64,000 bases of DNA from M2408 sp040386975 (GTDB taxonomy: Bacteria > Bacteroidota > Bacteroidia > Flavobacteriales_D > Crocinitomicaceae), in contig JAZKEO010000011.1 of NCBI GenBank assembly GCA_040386975.1, positions 1-64,000 on the forward strand, read 5' to 3'. Position numbers and translations under genes: made by a program. Of this stretch, positions 27,701-37,114 are shown piece after piece (the stretch's first letter is position 1; every line of letters starts with the position of its first letter). The notes below the pieces were generated by a model. That model was not told where the DNA came from. It did not search any database and was given only the letters and a program-made list of their open reading frames with translations.

Positions 27701-30700
27701 TAACGATAACTGACAATAACAATTGTCAACTTACTCAAAGTTTCAACTTAAATAGTTCAAGTACACCACTTACTTTAAGTTCATCAGTTACAGGTTCTAA
27801 TTGTGGTTCTTCAACTGGGCAAATAAATGTGAGTGTTTTAAGTGGTGTCGCTCCATATACTTACAATTGGTCAAATGGTGCAATAATTGAAGACTTAACA
27901 AATTTAGCCCCTGGAGATTACACCGTAATAGTAAATGACTTTTTTGGATGTACAGCAAGTTTAAATGAAACTGTAAACTCTTTAAATAATAGTACTGTTC
28001 AACTTTTTGGTGTATTCGAAAATGATGATTTTTGTTCTCAAAATCAAGGTGGAATTTTCATTAGTGCAAACAATGTAGAAAACTTCTACATCAACGGGCA
28101 ACAAGATTTCAACTTTGGTAACTTCTTCAACTTAGCCGCTGGAACCTNNNNNNNNNNNNNNNNNNNNNNNNNNNNNNNNNNNNNNNNNNNNNNNNNNNNN
28201 NNNNNNNNNNNNNNNNNNNNNNNNNNNNNNNNNNNNNNNNNNNNNNNGATGTTTCTGCATTAGTTCCTGGAGATTATTCAGTAACTGTTAGCGATAATGC
28301 AAGTTGTTCTCTAACACAAACTTTTACAATAAACAATTCCTTCCAAGTTTCTGGAGTAGTAACAAACTCTTCTTGTTCAACGGCAAATGGTGCAATAAAC
28401 ATCACAACAACAGGTGGAAGTTTACCAAATACCTATCTATGGTCAAATGGTGCAATCACAGAAGATTTAGCTAATGTAAGTGCTGGAACATATTCGGTTG
28501 TTGTTACAGACAATGTGGGATGTAGTATCTCTGCTAGTTTTGTGGTAAATGAACTTTCTGGAGTACAACTATTTGGTGTATTTGATGGCGATGATTTCTG
28601 TTCTCAAAATCAAGGTTCGATTTCCATTAGTGCAAACAATGTAGAAAACTTCTACATAAACGGGCAACAAGATTTCAACTTTGGTAACTTCTTCAACTTA
28701 GCCGCTGGAACCTACTTAATCACAATGGAAGATTTTAACGGTTGTACTTTAGATACAAACGTAACAATTGGAAATCAAGGGAACTTTATCATTTCTCAAG
28801 TCATAACGGATGAAACATGTGGACTAAACAATGGAGCAGTAAACGTTTCAATCAACGATTTTGGTCAAGGTCTAGCTTTAACGTATGATTGGTCAAATGG
28901 TGCAATAACACAAGATATTTCAAATTTAAGTGCTGGAACATATACCGTTGATATTACAGATAATTTTGGTTGTACCATGAGTTCAACTGCTATCGTAAAC
29001 AATCAAACAGGAACTTTTGACATCAGCAATGCTGTTGTTACTCAAGCAAACTGTGGAACAGCAAGTGGAGCCATCAATATAACAATCGCTGGTGGAACTT
29101 CTCCATATACATTTATGTGGTCGAACGGTGCAATAACAGAAGATGTTTCTGCATTAGTTCCTGGAGATTATTCAGTAACTGTTAGCGATAATGCAAACTG
29201 TTCTCTAACACAAACTTTCACCATAAACAATTCCTTCCAAGTTTCTGGAGTGGTAACAAACTCTTCTTGTTCAACTTCTAACGGCGGGGTGAATATCACA
29301 ACAACAGGTGGAAGTTTACCAAATACCTATTTATGGTCAAATGGTGCAATCACAGAAGATTTAGCAAATGTAAGTGCTGGAACATATTCGGTAACTGTTA
29401 CAGACAATGTCGGATGTAGCATCTCTGCTAGTTTTGTTGTGAATGAGCTTTCTGGAGTACAACTATTTGGCGTATTTGACAACGATGATTTCTGTTCTCA
29501 AAATCAAGGTTCTATTTTTATGAGTGTTAATGGTGTCGAAAATTTCTATATCAACGGACAACAAGATTTCAACTTTGGAAGTTTCAACAATTTAGCTGCT
29601 GGAACCTACTTAATCACAATGGAAGATTTTAACGGTTGTACTTTAGATACAAACGTAACAATTGGAAATCAAGGGAACTTTATCATTTCTCAAGTCATAA
29701 CGGATGAAACATGTGGACTAAACAATGGAGCAGTAAACGTTTCAATCAACGATTTTGGTCAAGGTCTAGCTTTAACGTATGATTGGTCAAATGGTGCAAT
29801 AACACAAGATATTTCAAATTTAAGTGCTGGAACATATACCGTTGATATTACAGATAATTTTGGTTGTACCATGAGTTCAACTGCTATCGTAAACAATCAA
29901 ACAGGAACTTTTGACATCAGCAATGCTGTTGTTACTCAAGCAAACTGTGGAACAGCAAGTGGAGCCATCAATATAACAATCGCTGGTGGAACTTCTCCAT
30001 ATACATTTATGTGGTCGAACGGTGCAATAACAGAAGATGTTTCTGCATTAGTTCCTGGAGATTATTCAGTAACTGTTAGCGATAATGCAAACTGTTCTCT
30101 AACACAAACTTTCACCATAAACAATTCCTTCCAAGTTTCTGGAGTGGTAACCAATTCTTCTTGTTCAACGGCAAATGGTGCTGTAAACATTACAACAGTC
30201 GGAGGAAGTTTACCAAATACCTACTTATGGTCGAATGGTGCAATCACCGAAGATTTAGCAAATGTGAATGCTGGAACGTATTCAGTAACTGTTACAGACA
30301 ATGTTGGTTGTAGCATTTCTGCTAGTTTTGAGGTAACAACAAACACACCATTTGTTATAAATGCTATAAATATCCAACCTGATTATTGTAATCAAAATTT
30401 TGGAACGATTGACATCTTTAATACTGGGTTTGTTACCGATTATTACATCAATGGAGTTTCAAACTTTGGTAGTTCATCATTTTCAGGTTTGGCTGAAGGA
30501 ACTTACACAATTACATTAGAAGATAATATTGGATGTACGTTAGATACTAATGTTTATGTTCCATTTGGAACAACCTTTACTCCTACATTTGTTGTTACAG
30601 AGCAAAGCTGTAATTTAGTTGACGGTGCAATCAACATGTCTGTAAGTGATGATTTTGGTTTAGGCACAAACTTCATATATACTTGGTCAAACAGTGCTGG

Positions 30701-32423
30701 AACAGAAGATATTTCAGCTCTCACTGCTGGAACATATTCAATTCACATTCTTCACGATTTAATGAATAATTTTGGTTTCAATTGTGAAAATACATATGAT
30801 GTTATTGTAGGTTTAGATGCTGGTTTTACAATTTCTGCAACAACGATTGATGCAAATTGTACTACATCAAACGGTGGAATTGATTTAAGTGTTAATGACA
30901 ATGGTGCAGGAATGACATTTAATTATTCTTGGAGTAACGGAAGTATCAATCAAGATTTAGCGGGTATTGTATCAGGAACATACACGGTAAATATTACAAA
31001 TGAATTTTCTTGTTCTGTTTCACAAGATATTACTGTTAATAATTTAAACACATTAAATTTAATTAATTCAGCAGTAACTCAAGAAGCTTGTGGACAAAAC
31101 AATGGTCAAATCGACATAAGTGTTTCAGGGGTAAATCCTATTGTTTATTCGTGGTCTAATGGAGAAATCACAGAGGATATTGTGAATTTAGATCAAGGAA
31201 ATTATTCTGTAAATATTACAGATGCTAATAATTGTTCTTCAACACAAAATTTCACAGTGATTGAAAACAATGATATAACTTTAAATAATCTACTCATTGT
31301 AAAAGATAAATGTTCTTCTGCTGTAGGTTCAATTGAAGTTCAAGCAAGTGGAAACATTAGTAATTACTACATTGATGGAATAATAAATTCTAATTTTATA
31401 TTCTCAAACTTATTGGCCGCAAATTATTTAATTAGAATTGAAAGTGCTTCAGGTTGTACAATTGATACACTTGTAAATGTGCCCGATTCAATTTCTTATA
31501 CCCTTTCAGGAACAAAGATTGATGAAAATTGTGGTCAAGGAAATGGTTCTATAGACTTAACTACAATTGGCGGAACAAATCCATTTATATTTGATTGGAT
31601 TACTGGCTCAAATACTGAAGATTTAACAAACTTAATAGCTGGAAATTACGAAGTAAATGTATCTGACAATTCAGGCTGTATGCAAACTTTGACTTTTGAC
31701 ATTCTAAATCAGACTGGGACATTTGTAGTTTCAGATACTATTTTAACTGACGCATCTTGTAACAGTTCAAATGGAAATATTGATATTACAGTAACTGGTG
31801 GTATTGAACCTTATATCTTCCTTTGGAGTAATGGTGAAATTACAGAAGATATTTTTGCTTTAGACTCTGGAATTTATAATGTAACAATTACTGATAACAA
31901 CAATTGTGTAATCAGTCAATCTTATGCAATAGATTCTCTATATCAAGTATTTGATGTTCCAACTGTTACATTCATAAACCCAAGTTGTTCAACATGTAAC
32001 GATGGAAGTATTGACGTAACAATTGCAAATGCAACAAATTATACATTCAAGTGGAACAACAATGCAACAACAGAAGACATTTCTACTTTGATTTCTGGAG
32101 ATTACACTTTAACTTTAACAAACGCATTATTATGTGATACAACAATCAATGTCAAATTGAATTCGACTCAGAGTAATAATTTAATTTTCACTTTAGCTCC
32201 AAATCCAGTTTTTGAATTTATAAATATCCAGTTTAACTTTCCAAATGGAGAAAGTGGTAAAATTTTAATTTATGATTTATTAGGACAAGTTGTTTACGAA
32301 TCAAAAGAGATGAATTCAGGAATATTAAACTTAAATTCTGATCCTTATAGAAGTGCGACTTACTTTGTTGCGATGAAATCAAGTTCTATTTTTGAACGAA
32401 TTAAGTTTGAAATAATTAAGTAA
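21754..32423 (+). CDS. Giant SprB-repeat T9SS-exported adhesin (interrupted by an assembly gap)
   Basis: One gene broken by 100 N at 28148-28247; frames before and after differ only because the N count is a placeholder. Order: signal peptide (about residues 1-24), choice-of-anchor L domain (about 25-250), Calx-beta-like segment, P-type proprotein-convertase-like domain (about 450-630), then at least 32 SprB-type repeats. Each repeat is about 75-90 residues with a WSNGAITEDI motif, an AGTYTVTVTDN motif and paired Cys. The C terminus is a type A T9SS sorting domain (LAPNPVFEFINIQF and ILIYDLLGQVVYE). If the gap is 428 bp, the protein has about 3,665 residues. SprB in Flavobacterium is the mobile gliding adhesin; this one is a candidate for the same role or for cell-cell adhesion. 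The DNA is unusually repetitive. Confidence 0.9.
27997..30340 (+). repeat. 894-bp near-identical tandem repeats in the adhesin gene
   Basis: A unit starting with the codons for VQLFGVF occurs at 27997, 28563 and 29457. The last two are exactly 894 bp (298 codons) apart and nearly identical over most of their length. Sequence right of the gap at 28248 matches 29142 onward at the same 894-bp offset. The first copy contains the gap. Confidence 0.9.
28148..28247. other. Assembly gap (100 N) inside the first 894-bp repeat
   Basis: Exactly 100 N, a common scaffold placeholder. By alignment with the second repeat copy, the left flank ends at the equivalent of 28713 and the right flank resumes at 29142. 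About 428 bp are therefore missing in a one-copy model, a length that also restores the reading frame. Confidence 0.85.
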
Positions 32424-32441
32424 GAAGAATTATCAGAATAG

Positions 32442-32477
32442 AAAAAGGGACATTTCATATTGAAATGTCCCTTTTTT
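32442..32477. terminator. Bidirectional terminator after the adhesin gene
   Basis: A 16-bp perfect stem (32442-32457 with 32461-32476, core GGGACATTTCA/TGAAATGTCCC) has only a 3-nt loop. A5 precedes it and T-rich sequence follows, so it can end both the adhesin transcript and the convergent porin transcript. Confidence 0.85.
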
Positions 32478-32501
32478 ACTTTTAAACGAGTTTATTTAAA
32501 A

Positions 32502-33716
32502 TTAGATTCCAACTTCAATTTGAAAAAACACTCCAAATTTTCCTGTTGTATTTTTCGTTTTCATATCCGTTTTAGTATTGTAAGTCAAGTTTGACTGAAT
32601 TTTCAAACGATGTCCGTTTATGTATTTAGAAAATCCAAGATGATATTGATCTTGTCTTGCAACATTAATTGATGGAAAATCTGCATTATAAAATAAAGTG
32701 CTGTAAGGTTTGATAAAAGCATATCTCATAGCTATTTCATAATTATTTTTGAAAATATAGCTCAATTGAGTCAAGTTTCCAAAACCATGAAAAACAGTTG
32801 CATATTTTGTCAAAGTTGGGTCAACTGTAACTGGTTCATCAACTAAACGCATACAATATTCATTGTAAAAAGCTATTCCTCTGTATTTGAATAATAAGTC
32901 TAATTGAACATTTTGCATATTCACTGGACTGTATAAATCATCCCCCAATTGTCCTCCACTTCGAACCGCATGAACATTGTAATTATAAGTTCCAGCCAAA
33001 GAAATTTTAGGTTTTTGCTCACGTTCTAAATCTCCTTCGATGTAATCGTTTTTACCCGTAAATTTACCTAAAGGTAAAAGTTCAAGTCTTCCTGTATAAG
33101 ATAAACCTTTGTCTGATTTTACAGAATTCCTTCCTTCTCCAGAAGTGATAGCTGCTTTGATTTTATAGAATGGTTTTTCATAATTCATAAAAACACCAAA
33201 ATCACGATCGATAGTTAATGTTGCATTTACTATTGACCTATCAACAAACTGCTGATCTCCAGAAGAAATCACACGCTGTCTGTTTCCAGGAAGTTTCGTT
33301 TGTCCCATTGTCAAAGAAAAATATTTTGTGAAATTATAAGAAACAACGGCATCACGCACAACATTTACATTCGTATTCACATTGGAAGGTCTATTTCCTT
33401 CCCAATCCATGTCTGAACGTGCAAATGCTAATTGAATTTTATATGTCCATTTAGGATTATAAACAAATCCAGCCATTTTTAATCTCAAACGTCTAGTTCT
33501 AAACTCAAATGTTTCTGGAGTGAAATCTTCTTCTGATTTCGATTCATATCCGAATCTATTCTGAATTCTAAATTGAAATTGACACGAAAAAAGCGAATCT
33601 TTTGCTACTAATTCAATTCCATTTTGATTTTTAGTAAAAACTTGAATAGCTTTATTTGTTTGAGCTTGAGTGAAAAGCAAAGAAAAAAAGCTAAATAAAA
33701 ATAATATTTTTTTCAT
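32502..33716 (-). CDS. Phosphate-selective porin O/P family protein
   Basis: This 404-residue outer-membrane beta-barrel has a signal peptide MKKILFLFSFFSLLFTQAQ (cleavage near residue 19). Alternating aromatic strands follow, for example FQFRIQNRFGYES, FEFRTRRLRLKMAGFVYNPKWTYKIQLAF and the final GKFGVFFQIEVGI ending in a barrel-like hydrophobic residue. RRLRLKMAG and MGQTKLPGNRQR are typical of OprO/OprP-type proteins. The family carries phosphate or other anions across the outer membrane. It is divergent from the DUF47-PiT operon and has Pho-box-like repeats in its promoter, supporting a role in phosphate uptake. Confidence 0.87.
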   Translation of the reverse strand: MKKILFLFSFFSLLFTQAQTNKAIQVFTKNQNGIELVAKDSLFSCQFQFRIQNRFGYESKSEEDFTPETFEFRTRRLRLKMAGFVYNPKWTYKIQLAFARSDMDWEGNRPSNVNTNVNVVRDAVVSYNFTKYFSLTMGQTKLPGNRQRVISSGDQQFVDRSIVNATLTIDRDFGVFMNYEKPFYKIKAAITSGEGRNSVKSDKGLSYTGRLELLPLGKFTGKNDYIEGDLEREQKPKISLAGTYNYNVHAVRSGGQLGDDLYSPVNMQNVQLDLLFKYRGIAFYNEYCMRLVDEPVTVDPTLTKYATVFHGFGNLTQLSYIFKNNYEIAMRYAFIKPYSTLFYNADFPSINVARQDQYHLGFSKYINGHRLKIQSNLTYNTKTDMKTKNTTGKFGVFFQIEVGI

Positions 33717-33733
33717 TATGTAAAATTTTTGGG

Positions 33734-33762
33734 CAAAGGTAAACCGTTTTAGCCTATGTTAA
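33734..33762 (-). promoter_or_regulatory. Porin promoter with Pho-box-like element
   Basis: On the minus strand TTAACAT (33762-33756), a 4-bp spacer and the weaker TAAAACG (33751-33745) are followed after three bases by TACCTTTG (33741-33734), a full -7 consensus. The 3-bp gap between repeat and -7 box is the same as in front of the phoB-like gene. Confidence 0.6.
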
Positions 33763-33777
33763 TTTAAAATAAATTCA

Positions 33778-33818
33778 TTAATAACTTAATGTTAACTTTC
33801 TTAACATTAAGTTAACAT
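33778..33818. promoter_or_regulatory. Divergent Pho-box-like repeats
   Basis: Plus strand: TTAACAT at 33801-33807 and 33812-33818 with spacer TAAG, a perfect 7+4+7 direct repeat. Minus strand: TTAACAT (33795-33789), spacer TAAG, then TTATTAA (33784-33778). The two pairs point outward toward the PiT operon and the porin gene. Confidence 0.6.
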
Positions 33819-33907
33819 TAAAAACCAAACATCAAACATAATATACTACAAATCAATAATTTAAATTAAACTGATGATTCATTACCGATTTAATATTTGT
33901 GTTAAGG

Positions 33908-33925
33908 TTAACATAAAGTTAAGAT
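33908..33925 (+). promoter_or_regulatory. Additional Pho-box-like repeat before DUF47-PiT
   Basis: TTAACAT (33908-33914), spacer AAAG, TTAAGAT (33919-33925) form another 11-bp-period direct repeat on the plus strand, 34 bp upstream of the -7 box at 33960. Confidence 0.55.
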
Positions 33926-33959
33926 TTTCGAATTAAAGTCATAGCATTAAAAGAAAATC

Positions 33960-33967
33960 TAAATTTG
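33960..33967 (+). promoter_or_regulatory. -7 box TAAATTTG of the DUF47-PiT operon
   Basis: An exact TAnnTTTG match 31 bp before the DUF47 start codon. Confidence 0.65.
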
Positions 33968-33998
33968 CATCGCATATTAACAATTAAAAAATAACAAA

Positions 33999-34640
33999 AT
34001 GGCAAGTATATTAAAGTTCTTTTTACCTAAAGACCGAATTTTTTACTCCTTATTTGAACAAGCAAGTCAAAATTTGGAATCAATTTCTGGTAAACTAGTG
34101 TTGGTTGTAAATGAATCTGACTTCAACAAAAGAGCTGTTATCATCAAAGAAATGGAGGATTTAGAGCATCAAAACGATGATTTAACTCATCAAATTTTTA
34201 TTGAATTAGGTAAAAACTTTATTACTCCATTTGATCGCGAAGACATTCACAGTTTAGCAACTTCTTTGGATGATATTTGTGATTACATTTATGCTTCAGC
34301 GAAAAAAATTAATTTCTACAAAATTGATCCTAGCGATAGTGGAATACAAAAAATGGCAGACACAATTAATAATGCCGTTCTAGCAGTTAATTCCGCTGTT
34401 AAAGAATTAAGAAACTTAAAAAATACACAAAAAATTGTTGAATGTGTTATCAAAATCAACAGTTTTGAAAATCAAGCGGATGATATTTTTGATTTAAGTA
34501 TCGAAAAATTGTTTGACACTGAAATGGATGTTAAAGAATTGATCAAGAAACGTGAGTTATACCAAACAATGGAAGAAGCAACAGACAAATGTGAAGATGC
34601 AGGAAATGTTATTGAGTCCATCGTTGTTAAATATGCTTAA
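33999..34640 (+). CDS. DUF47 (PhoU-like) protein
   Basis: This 213-residue all-helical protein has the DUF47/PhoU_div pattern: F-x-LF near the N terminus (FYSLFEQASQNL), DLTHQIFIEL about residues 61-70, TPFDREDIHSLATSLDDICDYI, and a C-terminal DKCEDAGNVIESIVVKYA. Acidic clusters (DREDIHSL, DDICD) are probable metal-binding sites. It is encoded 73 bp upstream of a PiT permease; this pairing is conserved and DUF47 is thought to modulate Pit activity. The promoter region contains Pho-box-like repeats. Confidence 0.93.
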   Translation: MASILKFFLPKDRIFYSLFEQASQNLESISGKLVLVVNESDFNKRAVIIKEMEDLEHQNDDLTHQIFIELGKNFITPFDREDIHSLATSLDDICDYIYASAKKINFYKIDPSDSGIQKMADTINNAVLAVNSAVKELRNLKNTQKIVECVIKINSFENQADDIFDLSIEKLFDTEMDVKELIKKRELYQTMEEATDKCEDAGNVIESIVVKYA

Positions 34641-34713
34641 AAATCAAACTTTATAAACAAAATCTGGTTTTTATAATTTTTAACTAAAATATTAATTTAA
34701 TCTTCAAAAAAAG

Positions 34714-36174
34714 ATGTTAACTTTATTAATTGTAATCATCATAATTGCTTTACTATTTGACTTAGTAAATGGATTTCATGATGCAGCAAATTCAATCGCA
34801 ACAGTTGTTTCAACAAAAGTATTGACACCATTTCAAGCTGTTGTCTGGGCAGCCGCTTTTAACGTTCTTGCTTTTTGGGTTTTCGATATGAGTGTTGGAA
34901 ATACCGTTGCAAAAACCGTTGACAATTCAGCAATTGATTTGTGGGTAATTTTGGCAGGACTTATTGCTGCGACTTTTTGGAATTTATTGACTTGGTGGTT
35001 AGGTCTACCTTCCTCTTCTTCACACACTTTAATTGGTGGATTTGCTGGTGCAGCAGTTGCTCACGGAGGATTTGACGTTATCCAAGGAGGAGAAATTATT
35101 ACCGTAATTTTATTCATTTTCTTAGCTCCATTTATTGGTGGAATTATAGCTTTTGTGATTGCTCTAGTGACCATAAGTAGAAGTTTTTTAAACAAATTTG
35201 TTATGGGAGCAATTCTTTCTGCTGGCGTAATTTATTTGATGAATTACATGGTTGAATACATGGATGTGAAGCCAATTATGATGTACATTGTAATCGGAAT
35301 GCTAGCAATGTTTGGACTAATTTATTCGTGGTATTATGTTATTCACGGAAGAAAACAAACAGCATTGAAAGAATCAAATATGTACAAAAGATTACAACTA
35401 CTTTCTTCTGCAGCCTTTTCTCTAGGTCATGGTGGAGCAGATTCTCAAAAAGTAATGGGTATTATTTGTGCAGCCTTGATGGTATTTGCTAATTTACAAA
35501 GAGACGGAAAAGTACAAGGCGATATTCCAATTCACTTACAAGTTTCAGAAGTCATGCAAATAGAATATCAAAATGCTGAAGGAAAAAAGGAAAAATTCAA
35601 AGCAGAATATTCAAAAGCAACGAAAAAACACGAGGTTGAAGATAAAATCGAAGTTTACTCAAAAGGTCATGACATTTACGATGCTGAAACGAGAGAATTG
35701 ATTTTCAAAGACAAAGAGTTAAATGCAAAATATTCTGAAGCGGGAATTTTCTCTGACTATGTAAAAGATGGAGAATTATTGAAAGGTCATAAAATCAAAA
35801 CAAAAGTAAATTCTGACACCATGCCAGGTTGGATTGCTTTTTCTTGTTACTTAATGATTGGTTTAGGAACCTTGATGGGAGGTTGGAAAATTGTGAAAAC
35901 AATGGGAACTAAAATCACAAAAGTTACTCCATTAGAAGGTGTTTGTGCTGAAACTGCAGGAGCTTTAACCTTGTTTACTGTTTCTAATTTAGGAATTCCT
36001 GTTTCAACAACACATACCATAACAGGTTCGATTATTGGAGTTGGAGCAACAAAACGATTGAGTGCTGTTCGCTGGGGGGTTACAATCAGCTTACTTTGGG
36101 CGTGGATTCTAACAATTCCTGTGAGTGCTGTTTTAGCCGCTGGAATTTATTATTTAATTCTTTTAATCAAATAA
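34714..36174 (+). CDS. PiT family inorganic phosphate transporter
   Basis: This 486-residue inner-membrane permease has about ten helices and the duplicated PiT signature. The N-terminal half begins LFDLVNGFHDAANSIATVVSTKVLTP and the C-terminal half has GNLGIPVSTTHTITGSIIGVG-like sequence (NLGIPVSTTHTITGS). GLPSSSSHTLIGGFAGAAVA is also typical. A large charged cytosolic insert lies around residues 265-370, common in Bacteroidota homologues. It imports phosphate, probably as a metal-phosphate with protons. The terminator at 36194-36225 closes the operon. Confidence 0.94.
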   Translation: MLTLLIVIIIIALLFDLVNGFHDAANSIATVVSTKVLTPFQAVVWAAAFNVLAFWVFDMSVGNTVAKTVDNSAIDLWVILAGLIAATFWNLLTWWLGLPSSSSHTLIGGFAGAAVAHGGFDVIQGGEIITVILFIFLAPFIGGIIAFVIALVTISRSFLNKFVMGAILSAGVIYLMNYMVEYMDVKPIMMYIVIGMLAMFGLIYSWYYVIHGRKQTALKESNMYKRLQLLSSAAFSLGHGGADSQKVMGIICAALMVFANLQRDGKVQGDIPIHLQVSEVMQIEYQNAEGKKEKFKAEYSKATKKHEVEDKIEVYSKGHDIYDAETRELIFKDKELNAKYSEAGIFSDYVKDGELLKGHKIKTKVNSDTMPGWIAFSCYLMIGLGTLMGGWKIVKTMGTKITKVTPLEGVCAETAGALTLFTVSNLGIPVSTTHTITGSIIGVGATKRLSAVRWGVTISLLWAWILTIPVSAVLAAGIYYLILLIK

Positions 36175-36193
36175 GAACAAATTTATATTTTAG

Positions 36194-36225
36194 AAAAGCG
36201 ATACTGAAAAGTGTCGCTTTTTTTG
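36194..36225 (+). terminator. Terminator of the DUF47-PiT operon
   Basis: A 12-bp stem with one G-U pair (36194-36205 AAAAGCGATACT with 36210-36221 AGTGTCGCTTTT) has a GAAA tetraloop and a T-tract. Confidence 0.88.
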
Positions 36226-36264
36226 TTTGGAAAAGTTTTCTATTTTTACCAAAAACAAGATCTA

Positions 36265-36762
36265 ATGGAATTCAAAATTCGTCCTTGGAAAAAAACCGAT
36301 AAAGAATCTTTGGTAAGACATGCTAACAATTGGAATATTTCCAAAAATATGACTGATTTGTTTCCATACCCTTTTACCTTAGAAAAAGCGGATTCCTTTA
36401 TTGAAATGGCAAGTACCGAAAAGGCATCTTATTTCTTTGCTATTGAAGTCAATCATCAAGCTGTTGGTGGAATCGGACTGCATCCACAAACTGATATTCA
36501 ACGAATGAATGCAGAATTGGGATATTGGCTTTCAGAAGAATATTGGGGAAATGGGATTATTCCTAAAGCAATTGTTGAGATTGTTGAATATGGCTTCAAA
36601 CAATTTGAAATTAACCGCATTTTTGCTCGTCCATTTGGAACGAATATAGCTTCACAAAAAGTATTAGAGAAAGCTGGATTTGTGTTGGAAGCAACTATCA
36701 AAAATGGTTTAATTAAAGATGGAGTTTTAGTTGATGAATTGATTTATGCAGTACGGAAATAA
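36265..36762 (+). CDS. GNAT family N-acetyltransferase
   Basis: The ATG at 36265 (MEFKIRPWKKTDKESL) is chosen over one at 36211 because the upstream 18 residues are encoded by terminator DNA and do not fit the family. The 165-residue product has the RimJ/RimL-type pattern: IRPWKKTD, then GGIGLHPQ, AELGYWLSEEYWGNGIIPKAI (the acetyl-CoA-binding motif region), RIFARPFGTNIASQKVLEKAGF. The substrate cannot be inferred. A TATTTTTA -7-like box lies at 36241-36248. Confidence 0.85.
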   Translation: MEFKIRPWKKTDKESLVRHANNWNISKNMTDLFPYPFTLEKADSFIEMASTEKASYFFAIEVNHQAVGGIGLHPQTDIQRMNAELGYWLSEEYWGNGIIPKAIVEIVEYGFKQFEINRIFARPFGTNIASQKVLEKAGFVLEATIKNGLIKDGVLVDELIYAVRK

Positions 36763-37114
36763 CTATTATTCTTTTCTTTTTCCTCAAAGGAAGAAAAAGC
36801 TCAGCTTTTGATTACCAAACGTTAGAGCAGGCAAAAGAAAACTCGTCGCTGATTATTCTTACAATCATTCCAATCCTGAAAATCGACCACTTCGGCGAGC
36901 TTGCAGCTTCCTTATGGTTCCCGCCTTTCAGTTCTTTACATTCATTTCAGAATAAAAAGGCGGCATGGGATCTACGTGAAAAATAAAATTTAATTATAAA
37001 CCGATTATTACAATTTAATTTTCTCAGTTTCTCAGTGTTAAAATAATTTTCTTTTGTGTTTGTAAATTCAACTAAAAAGACTTATCTTTAGTTAACTTTT
37101 ACAAACCTAAACCT
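36763..37114. other. 352-bp intergenic region, compositionally unusual
   Basis: No frame longer than a few dozen codons was recognised. The left two thirds (36780-36985) is richer in G and C than the surroundings and includes CCCGCCTTT about 36920 and AAAAAGGCGGC about 36955, which could pair as an 8-bp long-range hairpin. It may be a decayed gene or repeat. A TATCTTTA -7-like box (37083-37090) lies before the DUF2851 gene. Confidence 0.4.

Noticed and set aside
27997..30340. Long regular repeats as a possible CRISPR-like array
   Set aside because: The repeats are 894 bp, coding in one frame and encode SprB modules; there are no short repeat-spacer units and no cas genes.
28515..32423. A separate gene starting at 28515
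   Set aside because: The frame is open from 28248 and continues the repeat pattern; the apparent start is created by the assembly gap.
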